Below are positions 10,070 through 19,466 of a stretch of 61,451 nt of DNA, piece by piece; within the stretch, counting starts at the first letter, position 1, and the number at the start of each line of letters is the position of its first letter. Origin of the DNA: an uncultured SAR116 cluster alpha proteobacterium (GTDB taxonomy: Bacteria; Pseudomonadota; Alphaproteobacteria; Puniceispirillales; Marisalimonadaceae); the NCBI GenBank assembly GCA_902616615.1, contig CACMTN010000011.1, forward strand, positions 1 through 61,451, given 5' to 3'. Made by a program: the position numbers and the translations under genes. The notes beneath the pieces were generated by a model, which saw nothing but the letters and a program-made list of their open reading frames with translations, was not told where the DNA came from and did no database searches.

Positions 10070-10798
10070 TTATTCTCTGTTTCCTAAAAAAGCTAATAAG
10101 AATTGAAACATCAAAATGAAGTCTAGGTATAAAGTTAAAGCTCCTAGTACAGATTTTTTTCCAGCTGCTTCATTATTATCACCTGCTAAATACATATTCT
10201 TAATCTTTTGTGTGTCATATGCAGTTAAGCCAGCGAAAATTAATACTCCAACAATAGAAATCATGAAATCTAATTGTGTTGAGGCCATAAAAATATTGAC
10301 TATCTGAGCAATGATAAGCCCAAATACACCCATCATTAGAAATGAGCCTAAACCTGAAAGAGATTTTTTAGTAGTGTAACCATAGATAGACAATGCCGCG
10401 AAAGCCGCTGCTGTAACAAAAAAAGCTCTAACTACTGACGCGCCAGTATAAATTAGCAGTAGTGAGGATAAAGACAGACCCATTAAACCAGCATATATAT
10501 AAAATAAGTTTCTAGCTTTTTCAGCAGAAATACTATTTAGCTTTGCTGAGATATAAAATACCATCCCTAAGGGTGCTAACATAACAACCCACTTAAGCGG
10601 ACTTAAGAAAAATAATTCACCAATGGGTGTTAATGCACCATTTGATATGGCAAGAAAATTTAATCCCATAGCCATTAATCCTGTCAAAGCTAGGGCAGTT
10701 GTCATATGATTATAAACACCAAGCATGTATGATCTAAGGCCCAAATCAATTTGGGAGGCTTGAGCATTTGAGCTTGACATAAAACGATTATTGTTCAT
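10070..10798 (-). CDS. Bax inhibitor-1/YccA family membrane protein
   Basis: This 242-residue protein has seven predicted membrane helices spread evenly from about residue 27 to the C-terminus. It ends with the family signature GLTAYDTQKIKNMY near residue 195, where paired aspartates control pore closing in the bacterial homologue BsYetJ. The polar N-terminus (MNNNRFMSSSNAQASQ) is typical of alphaproteobacterial copies. Members are calcium leak channels or, in enterobacteria, modulators of FtsH. Which applies here is unknown. AAGGAT lies about 9 nt upstream of the start. It stands alone between a terminator and rlmN. Confidence 0.93.
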   Translation of the reverse strand: MNNNRFMSSSNAQASQIDLGLRSYMLGVYNHMTTALALTGLMAMGLNFLAISNGALTPIGELFFLSPLKWVVMLAPLGMVFYISAKLNSISAEKARNLFYIYAGLMGLSLSSLLLIYTGASVVRAFFVTAAAFAALSIYGYTTKKSLSGLGSFLMMGVFGLIIAQIVNIFMASTQLDFMISIVGVLIFAGLTAYDTQKIKNMYLAGDNNEAAGKKSVLGALTLYLDFILMFQFLLAFLGNRE

Positions 10799-10887
10799 GT
10801 AATTATTATCCTTTTAAATAATTAATTTTATATATAATGTAATACTTAATGTGCCCTAAAGCAATAGTTTCACAAAAATTTAATATT

Positions 10888-11985
10888 TTAAAAGTTATGA
10901 ATTGGCACAAGCTTATTAATTTGAGATTTTCTTATTTTTTCACTATTTGATTTTAATTGTCCACAAGCAGCATAAATATCTTGTCCCCTTGGCTTTCTTA
11001 TTGGAGAGGCAAATCCGGCATTCATCAATATTTTAGCAAAGTTATCAATATTTTTCTGAGTTGATGTCTCAAATAACGACCCTGGCCAAGGATTGAAGGG
11101 AATTAAATTTATCTTAGATGGTATACCATTAATTAATTTTATTAAATTGATGGCGTCGTCTGAAGTATCATTCACATCTTTTAACATTACATATTCCCAG
11201 GTAATTCTTCTGGAATTAGATAATTTTGGATAATTTTTACAAGACTTTATCAATGTTTCTAAATTATATTTTTTATTAATTGGAACTAATTTATTTCTCA
11301 GTTCATCATTAACCGCATGAAGTGAGATGGCTAAATTAACACCTAACTCAATTCCGGTTTTTTCGATGTTAGGAATAATGCCTGATGTGGATAAAGTAAT
11401 TCTTCTTCTTGAAATGGCAATACCATCATCAGACATCATAATCTTTATTGCTTTACAAACTTCATCATAATTAAGTAATGGTTCTCCCATGCCCATCATT
11501 ACAATGTTTGTTACTTTTCTATTATTCTTTCCTGAAGGCCAATCATTTAAATGATCCATGACAATCATCAACTGTCCGATAATTTCACCTGATGTGAGGT
11601 TTCTAACTAGAGCCTGTGTTCCAGTATGACAAAATGAGCAATTAAGAGTACAACCTACTTGACTTGAAAGACAAACAGTTCCTCGATCATCCTGTGGTAT
11701 ATAGACAGTCTCTACTTCAGAATTATCTTTTAATTTTATCAACCATTTTATAGTACCATCTTTGCTTATTTGCATCTCAGAAATTTGAGGTCTGGAAATT
11801 AAAGAAATGTCGTTTAGCAATTCCCTAGTTAATTTTGAGATATTATTCATTTCATCGAATGATTTAAATCCAAAACAATACATCCATCTCCAAATCTGAG
11901 AAGCTCTAAATTTTGGCAGATTTTTATCTTTACAAAAATTTTGTAACTCGCCAAAACTAAAATCGATAAGATCCTGTTTAAACAT
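10888..11985 (-). CDS. rlmN: Dual-specificity 23S rRNA/tRNA adenine-C2 methyltransferase RlmN
   Basis: This radical-SAM enzyme (365 aa, normal length) methylates A2503 of 23S rRNA and A37 of several tRNAs. The [4Fe-4S] cysteines are C112, C116 and C119 in [10 protein letters not shown]. Upstream is the family's [10 protein letters not shown] block, and [14 protein letters not shown] follows. The C-terminal [11 protein letters not shown] holds the second catalytic cysteine, which forms the protein-RNA adduct. The first 100 residues form the RNA-binding domain. All catalytic residues are visible. It lies 27 bp downstream of the IalB-like gene on the same strand. Confidence 0.97.
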   Translation of the reverse strand: MFKQDLIDFSFGELQNFCKDKNLPKFRASQIWRWMYCFGFKSFDEMNNISKLTRELLNDISLISRPQISEMQISKDGTIKWLIKLKDNSEVETVYIPQDDRGTVCLSSQVGCTLNCSFCHTGTQALVRNLTSGEIIGQLMIVMDHLNDWPSGKNNRKVTNIVMMGMGEPLLNYDEVCKAIKIMMSDDGIAISRRRITLSTSGIIPNIEKTGIELGVNLAISLHAVNDELRNKLVPINKKYNLETLIKSCKNYPKLSNSRRITWEYVMLKDVNDTSDDAINLIKLINGIPSKINLIPFNPWPGSLFETSTQKNIDNFAKILMNAGFASPIRKPRGQDIYAACGQLKSNSEKIRKSQINKLVPIHNF

Positions 11986-12012
11986 TATAAATATCTCATA
12001 AATTGTTTTTGC

Positions 12013-12525
12013 TTAAGAACAACTTTTGTCAATTAATCTGAGTGCTTTTGTAAAACCTGACAAAGAATAAGTGTCGATAATTTTATTCCCAGGAGTAGAT
12101 ATGCCTGTAACTATTAATTTTTGTCCCCTTCTCATTGATTGAACCAAAAATCTATCAACTTTAGTACTTTCTGACCATGCTCTATCATCAACTGGAAATA
12201 ATTTTGTTTTCTTTCCATCAACATCAAAAATTACATCTTTATTTTTTTTAAAATTAAAACCTGCCTTAATAGATACTTCATGATTGGTTCCGTTCTTTAT
12301 ATTTGTTACAAAAACGTAAGGTTTACCTCTATTATCTTTATTAAATTTACCTTCAGTCTTAACTGGCTCAGAAGTAATAAAACAGGTTTTTGTTTTATCT
12401 ATTTTTGTTGAATAGGCCTTCCAATATTTTTCCGTACCCAACAATTTTGTTTCACTTAAAGCATGAGTTGTAAAGAAAATTGATACAGTTATAAACATCA
12501 AAATTTTGTAAAATTTGTAAATCAT
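12013..12525 (-). CDS. Invasion-associated locus B (IalB) family exported protein
   Basis: This exported protein is about 170 residues long. I use the second ATG (12525) because AAAGAG lies 10 nt before it, while the first ATG at 12552 has no ribosome-binding site. From 12525 the protein starts MIYKFYKILMFI and has a clean signal peptide cut after HALS. The mature part resembles IalB: CFITSEPVKTEGKFNKDNRG, then FVTNIKNGTNHEVS, FLVQSMRRGQKLIVTG and a final pair of cysteine-containing strands (IDKSC). The family is widespread and periplasmic in alphaproteobacteria. It is named for a role in Bartonella erythrocyte invasion, but its general function is unknown, so the name should not be read as virulence. 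Confidence 0.8.
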   Translation of the reverse strand: MIYKFYKILMFITVSIFFTTHALSETKLLGTEKYWKAYSTKIDKTKTCFITSEPVKTEGKFNKDNRGKPYVFVTNIKNGTNHEVSIKAGFNFKKNKDVIFDVDGKKTKLFPVDDRAWSESTKVDRFLVQSMRRGQKLIVTGISTPGNKIIDTYSLSGFTKALRLIDKSCS

Positions 12526-12778
12526 TATCCCAAATCTCTTTAATATAATCATAGACTATGCAAATTAATGACCATATTTATTTTTTTAAAATAAAATAAA
12601 TAGTTTTTTAGTAAAATACATATCATAACATACAATATTTATTAATGCTGACAACCTTTTAATAAATAAGATTACTTAATAATATTAAAAAAAAATATAT
12701 AACATAATTACAAAATTATAAATTGAGGCTATACATAAAATTCTAATTTCTGTTAATTTTGTGACATAAGGAAAAAGA

Positions 12779-14005
12779 ATGCTAAATGAAAATTCTAAAA
12801 TAAAAAAAATAGTTTTAGCTTATTCTGGAGGGCTTGATACATCAGTTATTTTAAAGTGGTTGCAAGATAATTATCAATGTGAAGTCGTAACTTTCACAGC
12901 TGATATTGGTCAAGGTGAAGAAGTAGAGCCTGCAAGGAAAAAGGCTGAATTATTAGGTGTAAAAGAGATATTTATTGATGATTTAAAAGAAGAATTTGTT
13001 AAAGACTTTGTTTTTCCTATGTTTAGAGCAAATGCTTTATATGAGGGTATTTATCTACTAGGTACATCTATAGCCAGACCTTTGATTGCTAAAAGACAAA
13101 TTGAAATTGCAAATTTAACGGGTTCTGATGCTGTATCACATGGAGCTACAGGTAAGGGAAATGATCAAGTAAGATTTGAATTAGGTTACTATGGCTTACA
13201 ACCAAATATTAAAGTAATTTCGCCCTGGAGAGAATGGAACCTGTCTAGTCGAACAAACCTGATTAAATACGCTGAAGAAAATCAAATAAAAGTACCCAAA
13301 GATAAAAGAGGTGAAGCACCTTTTAGTGTTGACGCAAACTTATTACACATATCAGCTGAAGGAAAAATTTTAGAAGATCCTTGGGTTGAACCCGAAGAGT
13401 TTATTTATTCCAGAACTAAGTCACCGTTTGACGCTCCAAATAAACCAACAGAAATCACATTAGAGTTTTTGCATGGTGATCCAGTACGTTTAAATGGGAA
13501 AGATTTATCTCCAGCCAAAATGTTACATCAGTTAAATATTTTAGGAGGAGAAAATGGCATAGGAAGAATAGATTTAGTTGAAAATAGATTTGTTGGAATG
13601 AAATCCAGAGGTGTTTATGAAACACCCGGTGGTACAATTCTCTTCCACATGCGAAGAGCAATTGAGTCTATAACTTTAGACAGAGGTGCTGCACATCTTA
13701 AAGATGAGTTAATGCCAAAATATGCTTCTTTAATATATAATGGTTTCTGGTTTTCTCCTGAAAGAGAAATGTTACAATCAGCAATTGATAAATCTCAAAA
13801 GAATGTGTCTGGTACTGTGCGAGCAAAACTTTACAAAGGTAACGTTATAATTACTGGTAGAAAATCACCACTTTCTTTGTATAGCGAGAGCTTAGTAACT
13901 TTTGAAGAAGGAACAGCTGATTATAATCATTCAGATGCAGAAGGTTTCATTAAATTGAATGCTCTTAGACTTAGAGTAAAAAAAATGATTGAAAACTCTA
14001 AATAA
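12779..14005 (+). CDS. argG: Argininosuccinate synthase
   Basis: Full-length ArgG (408 aa), which condenses citrulline and aspartate with ATP in arginine synthesis. Visible: the PP-loop AYSGGLDTS at residues 14-22, the [15 protein letters not shown] segment, [15 protein letters not shown] near residue 120 and the [18 protein letters not shown] block near 260. AGGAAAAAGA precedes the ATG. The other arginine genes in view (argF, argD) lie 14 kb away in another operon, so synthesis genes are dispersed, as is usual in alphaproteobacteria. The 226-bp AT-rich gap upstream must hold its promoter, but I could not pick a convincing -35/-10 pair. Confidence 0.97.
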   Translation: MLNENSKIKKIVLAYSGGLDTSVILKWLQDNYQCEVVTFTADIGQGEEVEPARKKAELLGVKEIFIDDLKEEFVKDFVFPMFRANALYEGIYLLGTSIARPLIAKRQIEIANLTGSDAVSHGATGKGNDQVRFELGYYGLQPNIKVISPWREWNLSSRTNLIKYAEENQIKVPKDKRGEAPFSVDANLLHISAEGKILEDPWVEPEEFIYSRTKSPFDAPNKPTEITLEFLHGDPVRLNGKDLSPAKMLHQLNILGGENGIGRIDLVENRFVGMKSRGVYETPGGTILFHMRRAIESITLDRGAAHLKDELMPKYASLIYNGFWFSPEREMLQSAIDKSQKNVSGTVRAKLYKGNVIITGRKSPLSLYSESLVTFEEGTADYNHSDAEGFIKLNALRLRVKKMIENSK

Positions 14006-14008
14006 AGA

Positions 14009-14236
14009 TTATTTAACACAAACTGGACCTATTGAACCATCTTTGGAAACTTGTTTTAAAACAACCTTACCATTTTGAGCTAATACGTAACTATCTTTTA
14101 ATTTGCCAGATATACAGTCTTTTGGTTTTACAAAACTATATTTAATTGGACCAGATTTAGAAGCCTCAACTAGGAATTCTTTAACATGTGGTTGTTCAAG
14201 GGCTAGAACTGAATAAACTGCAATAAAAAATATCAT
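14009..14236 (-). CDS. Small exported protein of unknown function
   Basis: I do not recognise this 75-residue protein. It starts with a very short hydrophobic segment (residues 1-12, IFFIAVYSVLA) that could be a minimal signal peptide. A soluble part of about 60 residues follows, with two cysteines (KDCISG and the extreme C-terminal PVCVK) that could form a disulfide in the periplasm. The start is well supported: AGGAG lies 7 nt upstream, and a TATAAT on the minus strand (14261-14256) stands at the right distance for a 5' leader of about 14 nt. It ends 3 bp from the convergent argG stop. Codon use looks like its neighbours. Confidence 0.6.
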   Translation of the reverse strand: MIFFIAVYSVLALEQPHVKEFLVEASKSGPIKYSFVKPKDCISGKLKDSYVLAQNGKVVLKQVSKDGSIGPVCVK

Positions 14237-14340
14237 TTTGTTTCTCCTCTTTTATATTATAACTTATTTCATTATTAAATGGCTATAGTTTGACAAAATA
14301 AGACGGAATTTTGGCAATTAGATTAATTTAGGAGATAAAA

Positions 14341-15354
14341 GTGAAAAAAGAATTATTAAACATTCCAAAAAACATGCAAGCTATAGAAATAGAAGAATTT
14401 GGTAAAGCTGATAATTTAAAACTTTGCATTAGACCAACTCCTCAAATTTCCAATAATCAAATTTTAATTAAAGTATCGTTTGCTGGTGTTAATAGACCAG
14501 ACATTTTGCAAAGACAAGGTAATTACAAAGTTCCTGAAGATGCATCAGACTTACCTGGTTTAGAAGTTTCTGGGATAGTAGTTGAAAATAAAGGTTCAAA
14601 TTTAAAATTTAATGTTGGCGATAAAGTTTGTGCGCTTTGTCATGGTGGTGGATATGCCGAATATGTTGCTGTAGACGAGGGTCACTGTATGCCATTACCT
14701 AAGGGCTATTCTATGGCAGAAGCAGCATGTATACCAGAAACTTTTATAACAGTTTGGAGCAATTTATTTATGAGAGGAAGATTACAAAAGGATGAAAAAG
14801 TCCTAATTCATGGCGGTGCAAGTGGTATAGGTACAACTGCAATTCAATTGGCTAAACACTTTGGTGCCAAAGTTTATGCAACAGCAGGAAGTGACAAAAA
14901 ATGTCAAGCTGTAGAAAAAATTGGAGCTATAAAATGTATTAACTATAAAGCAAAAGAATTTGAAAACGAAATAAATCAACTGACAAACAAAAAAGGTGTA
15001 GATGTAATTTTAGATATGGTTGCTGGACCTTATATTTCGAGAAATTTAAAATGTTTAAGTATTAATGGAAGACTAGTTATTATTGCCGTCCAGGGTGGTA
15101 TTAAAGATGAAGTAAATTTTGCAAATATCATGATAAAAAGACAAACAATAACTGGATCAACATTGAGACCTCAGCCATCAACAAAAAAAACAGAATACGT
15201 AAATAGTTTAGTTAAACATACTTGGGAATATTTAGAAAAAGGTAAAATCAAACCTATAATCCAAAGAGAATTTTTATTAAACGATGCAAGTGAAGCACAT
15301 AAGGCCTTAGAAAAAGGAAATCACGTAGGAAAGTTTGTTATGAAAGTTTCATAA
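14341..15354 (+). CDS. NAD(P)H:quinone oxidoreductase, zinc-free MDR (PIG3-like)
   Basis: This 337-residue medium-chain reductase starts at GTG with AGGAGA 5 nt upstream. The N-terminal GroES-like domain carries GVNRPDILQRQG near residue 55, the quinone-oxidoreductase signature. The Rossmann domain shows LIHGGASGIGTTAIQLAKHFGAKV from about residue 157. Zinc-binding cysteines of alcohol dehydrogenases are absent. It matches the p53-inducible PIG3-type group, which reduces quinones with NADPH. The physiological substrate in bacteria is not established. It is convergent with prpE, 8 bp away. Confidence 0.88.
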   Translation: MKKELLNIPKNMQAIEIEEFGKADNLKLCIRPTPQISNNQILIKVSFAGVNRPDILQRQGNYKVPEDASDLPGLEVSGIVVENKGSNLKFNVGDKVCALCHGGGYAEYVAVDEGHCMPLPKGYSMAEAACIPETFITVWSNLFMRGRLQKDEKVLIHGGASGIGTTAIQLAKHFGAKVYATAGSDKKCQAVEKIGAIKCINYKAKEFENEINQLTNKKGVDVILDMVAGPYISRNLKCLSINGRLVIIAVQGGIKDEVNFANIMIKRQTITGSTLRPQPSTKKTEYVNSLVKHTWEYLEKGKIKPIIQREFLLNDASEAHKALEKGNHVGKFVMKVS

Positions 15355-15362
15355 AGTTAAAA

Positions 15363-17249
15363 TTAATAGCCTAATGGTTTTAAAGCCTCTTCAATTTCTT
15401 TAAAAACTTGGGGATCGTCCACTGTTGCGGGCATTTCCCATTCAACTTTATCAGCTATTTTTCTTATAGTGGCTCTTAAAATTTTTCCTGATCTGGTCTT
15501 TGGAAGAGCTGAAACAACAGCCACTGATTTAAATGCAGCAACTGGCCCTATTTCATTTCGAACTAAATCTACAACTTCTTTACACACATCTTCATGAGTT
15601 TTATTACATCCTTTATTCAAGCATATCAATCCTAATGGAACTTGTCCTTTTAAATCGTCTGAAACACCAACAACTGCACATTCAGCAACATCTACATGAT
15701 TAGATAAAGTTTCTTCCATTGCACCTGTTGAAAGCCTATGACCTGCAACATTTATCACATCATCAGTTCTTGACATAATGTATAAATAACCATCTTCGTC
15801 TTGATAACCTGCGTCTCCTGTTTCATAAAAACCTTCAAAAGTTGATAAATAAGCCTCTATAAATCTGTCATCTGCATTCCACAAACTAGGTAAAGATCCT
15901 GGTGGCAAAGGTAATTTTATTGAAATTGCTCCTAATGTTCCTTTTGGGACCTCATTGCCATCTTCTGATAAAACCCTTACATCATATCCTGGCATAGGTA
16001 AAGTTGGAGAACCAGTTTTAATTGGGAGCTTCTCTATACCTAAAGGGTTTGCTGCAACAGGCCATCCAGTTTCAGTTTGCCACCAGTGATCAATTATAGG
16101 AACTTTTAATTTTCTTTCCAGCCACAACACCGTATCAGGATCAGCTCTTTCTCCAGCAAGAAATAGGGACTGCAAGGATGTTAAATCAAATTTTTTAATA
16201 AACTTACCATTTGGGTCATCTCTCTTAACAGCTCTTAGAGCTGTTGGAGCTGTAAATAACACCTTGACCTTATACTCAGAAATAATTCTCCAAAATGTCC
16301 CAGCATCTGGTGTCCCAACAGGTTTCCCTTCAAATAAAATTGTCGTGCAACCATGAAGTAAAGGTGCATAAACGATATAAGAATGACCAACTACCCATCC
16401 AATATCCGACGCAGCCCAATAAACATCCCCAGGTTCTACATTATAAATATTTTTCATTGACCATTTTAGAGATACCGCATGTCCTCCATTATCTCTGACA
16501 ACTCCTTTCGGTTTTCCAGTTGTTCCCGATGTATATAAAATATACAAAGCGTCGTTTGCTTGAACTTCAACTGGATCAGCCAATGGAACATCTTTAATAA
16601 CCTCATTCCAATCTATATCTTGGCCTGGAATAAGCTCAACATTTAGGGCTTCACGTTGATAAATTATACATCTTTCCACTTGATGACTGGCAATTTTAAT
16701 AGCGTTGTCAAGTAAAGGTTTATATTCAACAATTCTATTTGGTTCATGTCCGCACGATGCAGAGACGATTATTTTTGGCTTACAATCATCAATCCTTACA
16801 GCTAGTTCATTTGAAGCAAAACCACCAAATACTACAGAGTGAATTGCTCCTATTCTTGAACAAGCTAGCATGGCTACCAACGCTTCAGGTATCATTGGCA
16901 TATAAATGATTACACGATCCCCTTTTAAAACACCTAATTTTTTAAGTGCTCCAGCAAAAATGGAAACTTGATATTTAAGTTCTGAATAGGTAATTTTCTT
17001 TTTTGTGTTTGTGACAGGGCTATCATACAATATTGCATCTTGTTCTCCTCTACCATTTATAACGTGTCTATCGATAGCATTGAAACAAGTGTTTAAACTT
17101 CCATCAGTATACCATTTATAAAATGGTTTGTTATCATCATCTAATATCTTTTCAGGATTTTTTTCCCAATCAATATTTTCAGATTGTTCTTTCCAAAATG
17201 TTTTTGGATCTTTTTGCCAGTTGTCATAAATTTTTTTGTAATTTCCCAA
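15363..17249 (-). CDS. prpE: Propionyl-CoA synthetase
   Basis: This ANL-family acyl-CoA synthetase (628 aa) activates propionate with ATP and CoA. I place the start at TTG 17249 because GGGGGGAG lies 6 nt upstream; the open frame continues nine codons further to 17276, abutting the mutase stop. Visible: an acetyl-CoA-synthetase-type N-terminus, YILYTSGTTGKPKGVV near residue 255, HWWQTETGWP near 390, and the acylation-controlled lysine in KTRSGKILR near 585. PrpE rather than Acs is favoured by VGHSYIVYAPLLHGCTT, the SLPSLWN segment and, above all, by its place directly behind the mutase and propionyl-CoA carboxylase genes. A true acs lies at 32.8 kb. Confidence 0.92.
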   Translation of the reverse strand: MGNYKKIYDNWQKDPKTFWKEQSENIDWEKNPEKILDDDNKPFYKWYTDGSLNTCFNAIDRHVINGRGEQDAILYDSPVTNTKKKITYSELKYQVSIFAGALKKLGVLKGDRVIIYMPMIPEALVAMLACSRIGAIHSVVFGGFASNELAVRIDDCKPKIIVSASCGHEPNRIVEYKPLLDNAIKIASHQVERCIIYQREALNVELIPGQDIDWNEVIKDVPLADPVEVQANDALYILYTSGTTGKPKGVVRDNGGHAVSLKWSMKNIYNVEPGDVYWAASDIGWVVGHSYIVYAPLLHGCTTILFEGKPVGTPDAGTFWRIISEYKVKVLFTAPTALRAVKRDDPNGKFIKKFDLTSLQSLFLAGERADPDTVLWLERKLKVPIIDHWWQTETGWPVAANPLGIEKLPIKTGSPTLPMPGYDVRVLSEDGNEVPKGTLGAISIKLPLPPGSLPSLWNADDRFIEAYLSTFEGFYETGDAGYQDEDGYLYIMSRTDDVINVAGHRLSTGAMEETLSNHVDVAECAVVGVSDDLKGQVPLGLICLNKGCNKTHEDVCKEVVDLVRNEIGPVAAFKSVAVVSALPKTRSGKILRATIRKIADKVEWEMPATVDDPQVFKEIEEALKPLGY

Positions 17250-17276
17250 ATTTATCTCCCCCCAAAAAAATAACAA

Positions 17277-19451
17277 TTATTTCGTTCTAGCTTTTCTAAA
17301 ATTATGCATTCTCATTAATTGTTCTGCTGCTTTATTTATAGTTGTTGATGCAGCATGAGGAATAGGTGTGCCAGGCCCAAAAATAGCTGCAACACCAGAA
17401 TCATATAAAAATTGATAATCTTGCGCAGGGATTACACCACCACAAACTACAAGAATATCGTCAGCTTGTCTTTTTTTAAGTTCATCTATTAATTCAGGTA
17501 TTAATGTTTTATGGCCCGCGGCTAGAGAGGATATACCAATGACATGCACCCCTAAATCTATAGCAAGATCAACAGCCTCTTTAGGAGTTTGAAACAAAGT
17601 ACCAATTTCGACTGAGAAACCAATATCTGTAAAAGCAGAAGCAATTACTTTTGCTCCTCTGTCATGACCATCTTGTCCAAGTTTAGCCATAAAAATTTTT
17701 GGATTTTCACCTGCAATATTTTTAAAATTAGAGAGAGCAATATCCACATTTTTAAAATCTTCATCATTTTGATAAGAGCTTTTGTATACATCTTTAATTA
17801 TATCTTGTTTTACTCCATAACGACCATAAACTTCTTCTAGAGCATGAGACACCTCACCAACTGTTGCTCTTGCTTTAATCGCAACAATTGTCAAATCTAA
17901 CAAGTTACCTTTATTTTCTTTTGCACTTTCTTTTAATTTTTGTAATGCTTTTTTTACTCCTTTTGAATTTCTAGTTTTTTTTATTTGATTTAATTTTTTA
18001 ATTTGTTCTTCGCGAACTGCTTTATTATCAATATTTAGAACATCAACATTTTCATTTTGATCAGACTTATATTTATTTACTCCTACAATCACTTGTTCTC
18101 CAGAATCAATTTTTGCTTGACGTTTTGTCGCAGAAATTTCTATTTCTGATTTTGGAAAACCATTAATTACGGCTACTGTCATGCCTCCCATTTTTTCAAT
18201 TTTTTCAATTAGTTCATTAGATTTATCAATTAATTCTTTTGTCAAATTCTCAACAAAATAACTGCCAGCAAGCGGATCCACTGTATCTGTAATACCTGTT
18301 TCATGTTGAAGAATTAGTTGGGTATTTCTAGCTATTTTAGCAGAAAATTCAGTGGGCAAACCTATTGCTTCATCAAATGAATTTGTATGCAAAGATTGCG
18401 TTCCTCCTAAAGTAGCAGCCAATGCTTCAATAGTAGTTCTAATAATATTATTATAAGGATCTTGCTCTTGTAAACTTGCCCCAGAAGTTTGGCAATGAGT
18501 TCTCAGCATTTGTGATTTTGGATTTTGGCAATTAAACAACTTTTTTGTCCATTGTGACCATAAATATCTTGCTGCTCTCAATTTAGCAGCTTCCATAAAA
18601 AAATTCATACCTATAGCAAAGAAAAAGGATAATCTAGGTGCAAAATCATCAACCAATAATCCACTTTTTGTTGCTGCTCTTATGTATTCTAATCCATCTG
18701 CAATGGTAAAAGCTAATTCTTGCACGAGAGAGGCACCTGCCTCCTGCATATGATACCCTGAAATAGATATAGAATTAAATTTTGGCATTTCTTTTGATGT
18801 AAAATTGATAATATCAGAGACGATTCTCATAGACGGTTCTGGGGGGTAAATATAAGTATTCCTCACCATGAATTCTTTAAGTATATCATTCTGTATTGTT
18901 CCGCTAAGTTCTCTTGTACTTACACCTTGTTCTTGAGCCGCAACTATATAACCTGCTAGCACAGGAAGAACTGCTCCATTCATTGTCATTGATACCGACA
19001 TTTTATCAAGAGGGATACCATCAAAAAGAATTTTCATATCCTCTACACTATCTATAGCGACACCAGCTTTACCTACATCTCCATATACCCTCTCATGATC
19101 TGAATCATAGCCCCTGTGAGTTGCTAGATCAAAAGCAACTGACAAACCTTTTTGTCCAGAGGCCAGATTTTTTTTATAAAATTTATTCGATTCTAAAGCT
19201 GTTGAAAAACCAGCATATTGCCGAATTGTCCAAGGTCTGCCTGTATACATTGTGGCTTTTGGGCCTCTTAAAAATGGAGGTTCACCAGGATAGCTATCAA
19301 GATGACTAATATTTTCATTATCTGCTGAAGTGTATAATGGTTTTATATTAATTCCTTCTGATGTGTTAATGAAGATATCATCAACATTTGGAATTTTTAA
19401 CTCATTAATAGCGTTTTTCTTCCAGTTTTCTAAATTATCTTTTTTCCCCAT
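17277..19451 (-). CDS. scpA: Methylmalonyl-CoA mutase (adenosylcobalamin-dependent)
   Basis: Single-chain mutase (724 aa) that turns (R)-methylmalonyl-CoA into succinyl-CoA. The N-terminal TIM-barrel holds [20 protein letters not shown] near residue 65 and [12 protein letters not shown] near 370. The C-terminal cobalamin domain from about residue 590 has the DxHxxG motif ([10 protein letters not shown]), whose His is the lower axial ligand of B12, followed by [14 protein letters not shown] and the GGVIP turn. It is the third gene of pccB-pccA-mutase-prpE, transcribed right to left. No meaB/argK chaperone is present in the operon. The enzyme makes the cell dependent on cobalamin synthesis or uptake for this route. 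Confidence 0.96.
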   Translation of the reverse strand: MGKKDNLENWKKNAINELKIPNVDDIFINTSEGINIKPLYTSADNENISHLDSYPGEPPFLRGPKATMYTGRPWTIRQYAGFSTALESNKFYKKNLASGQKGLSVAFDLATHRGYDSDHERVYGDVGKAGVAIDSVEDMKILFDGIPLDKMSVSMTMNGAVLPVLAGYIVAAQEQGVSTRELSGTIQNDILKEFMVRNTYIYPPEPSMRIVSDIINFTSKEMPKFNSISISGYHMQEAGASLVQELAFTIADGLEYIRAATKSGLLVDDFAPRLSFFFAIGMNFFMEAAKLRAARYLWSQWTKKLFNCQNPKSQMLRTHCQTSGASLQEQDPYNNIIRTTIEALAATLGGTQSLHTNSFDEAIGLPTEFSAKIARNTQLILQHETGITDTVDPLAGSYFVENLTKELIDKSNELIEKIEKMGGMTVAVINGFPKSEIEISATKRQAKIDSGEQVIVGVNKYKSDQNENVDVLNIDNKAVREEQIKKLNQIKKTRNSKGVKKALQKLKESAKENKGNLLDLTIVAIKARATVGEVSHALEEVYGRYGVKQDIIKDVYKSSYQNDEDFKNVDIALSNFKNIAGENPKIFMAKLGQDGHDRGAKVIASAFTDIGFSVEIGTLFQTPKEAVDLAIDLGVHVIGISSLAAGHKTLIPELIDELKKRQADDILVVCGGVIPAQDYQFLYDSGVAAIFGPGTPIPHAASTTINKAAEQLMRMHNFRKARTK

Positions 19452-19466
19452 ACAAATCTCTTACTT

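Noticed and set aside
12553-12778. 226-bp gap before argG searched for a small RNA, riboswitch or extra ORF
   Set aside because: It is almost pure A/T with no GC-containing stem, no supported start codon and no convincing promoter pair; I see nothing firm in it.
14290-14295. Perfect TTGACA considered as -35 of the quinone oxidoreductase gene
   Set aside because: No acceptable -10 follows at 16-18 bp (the hexamer there is GGCAAT).
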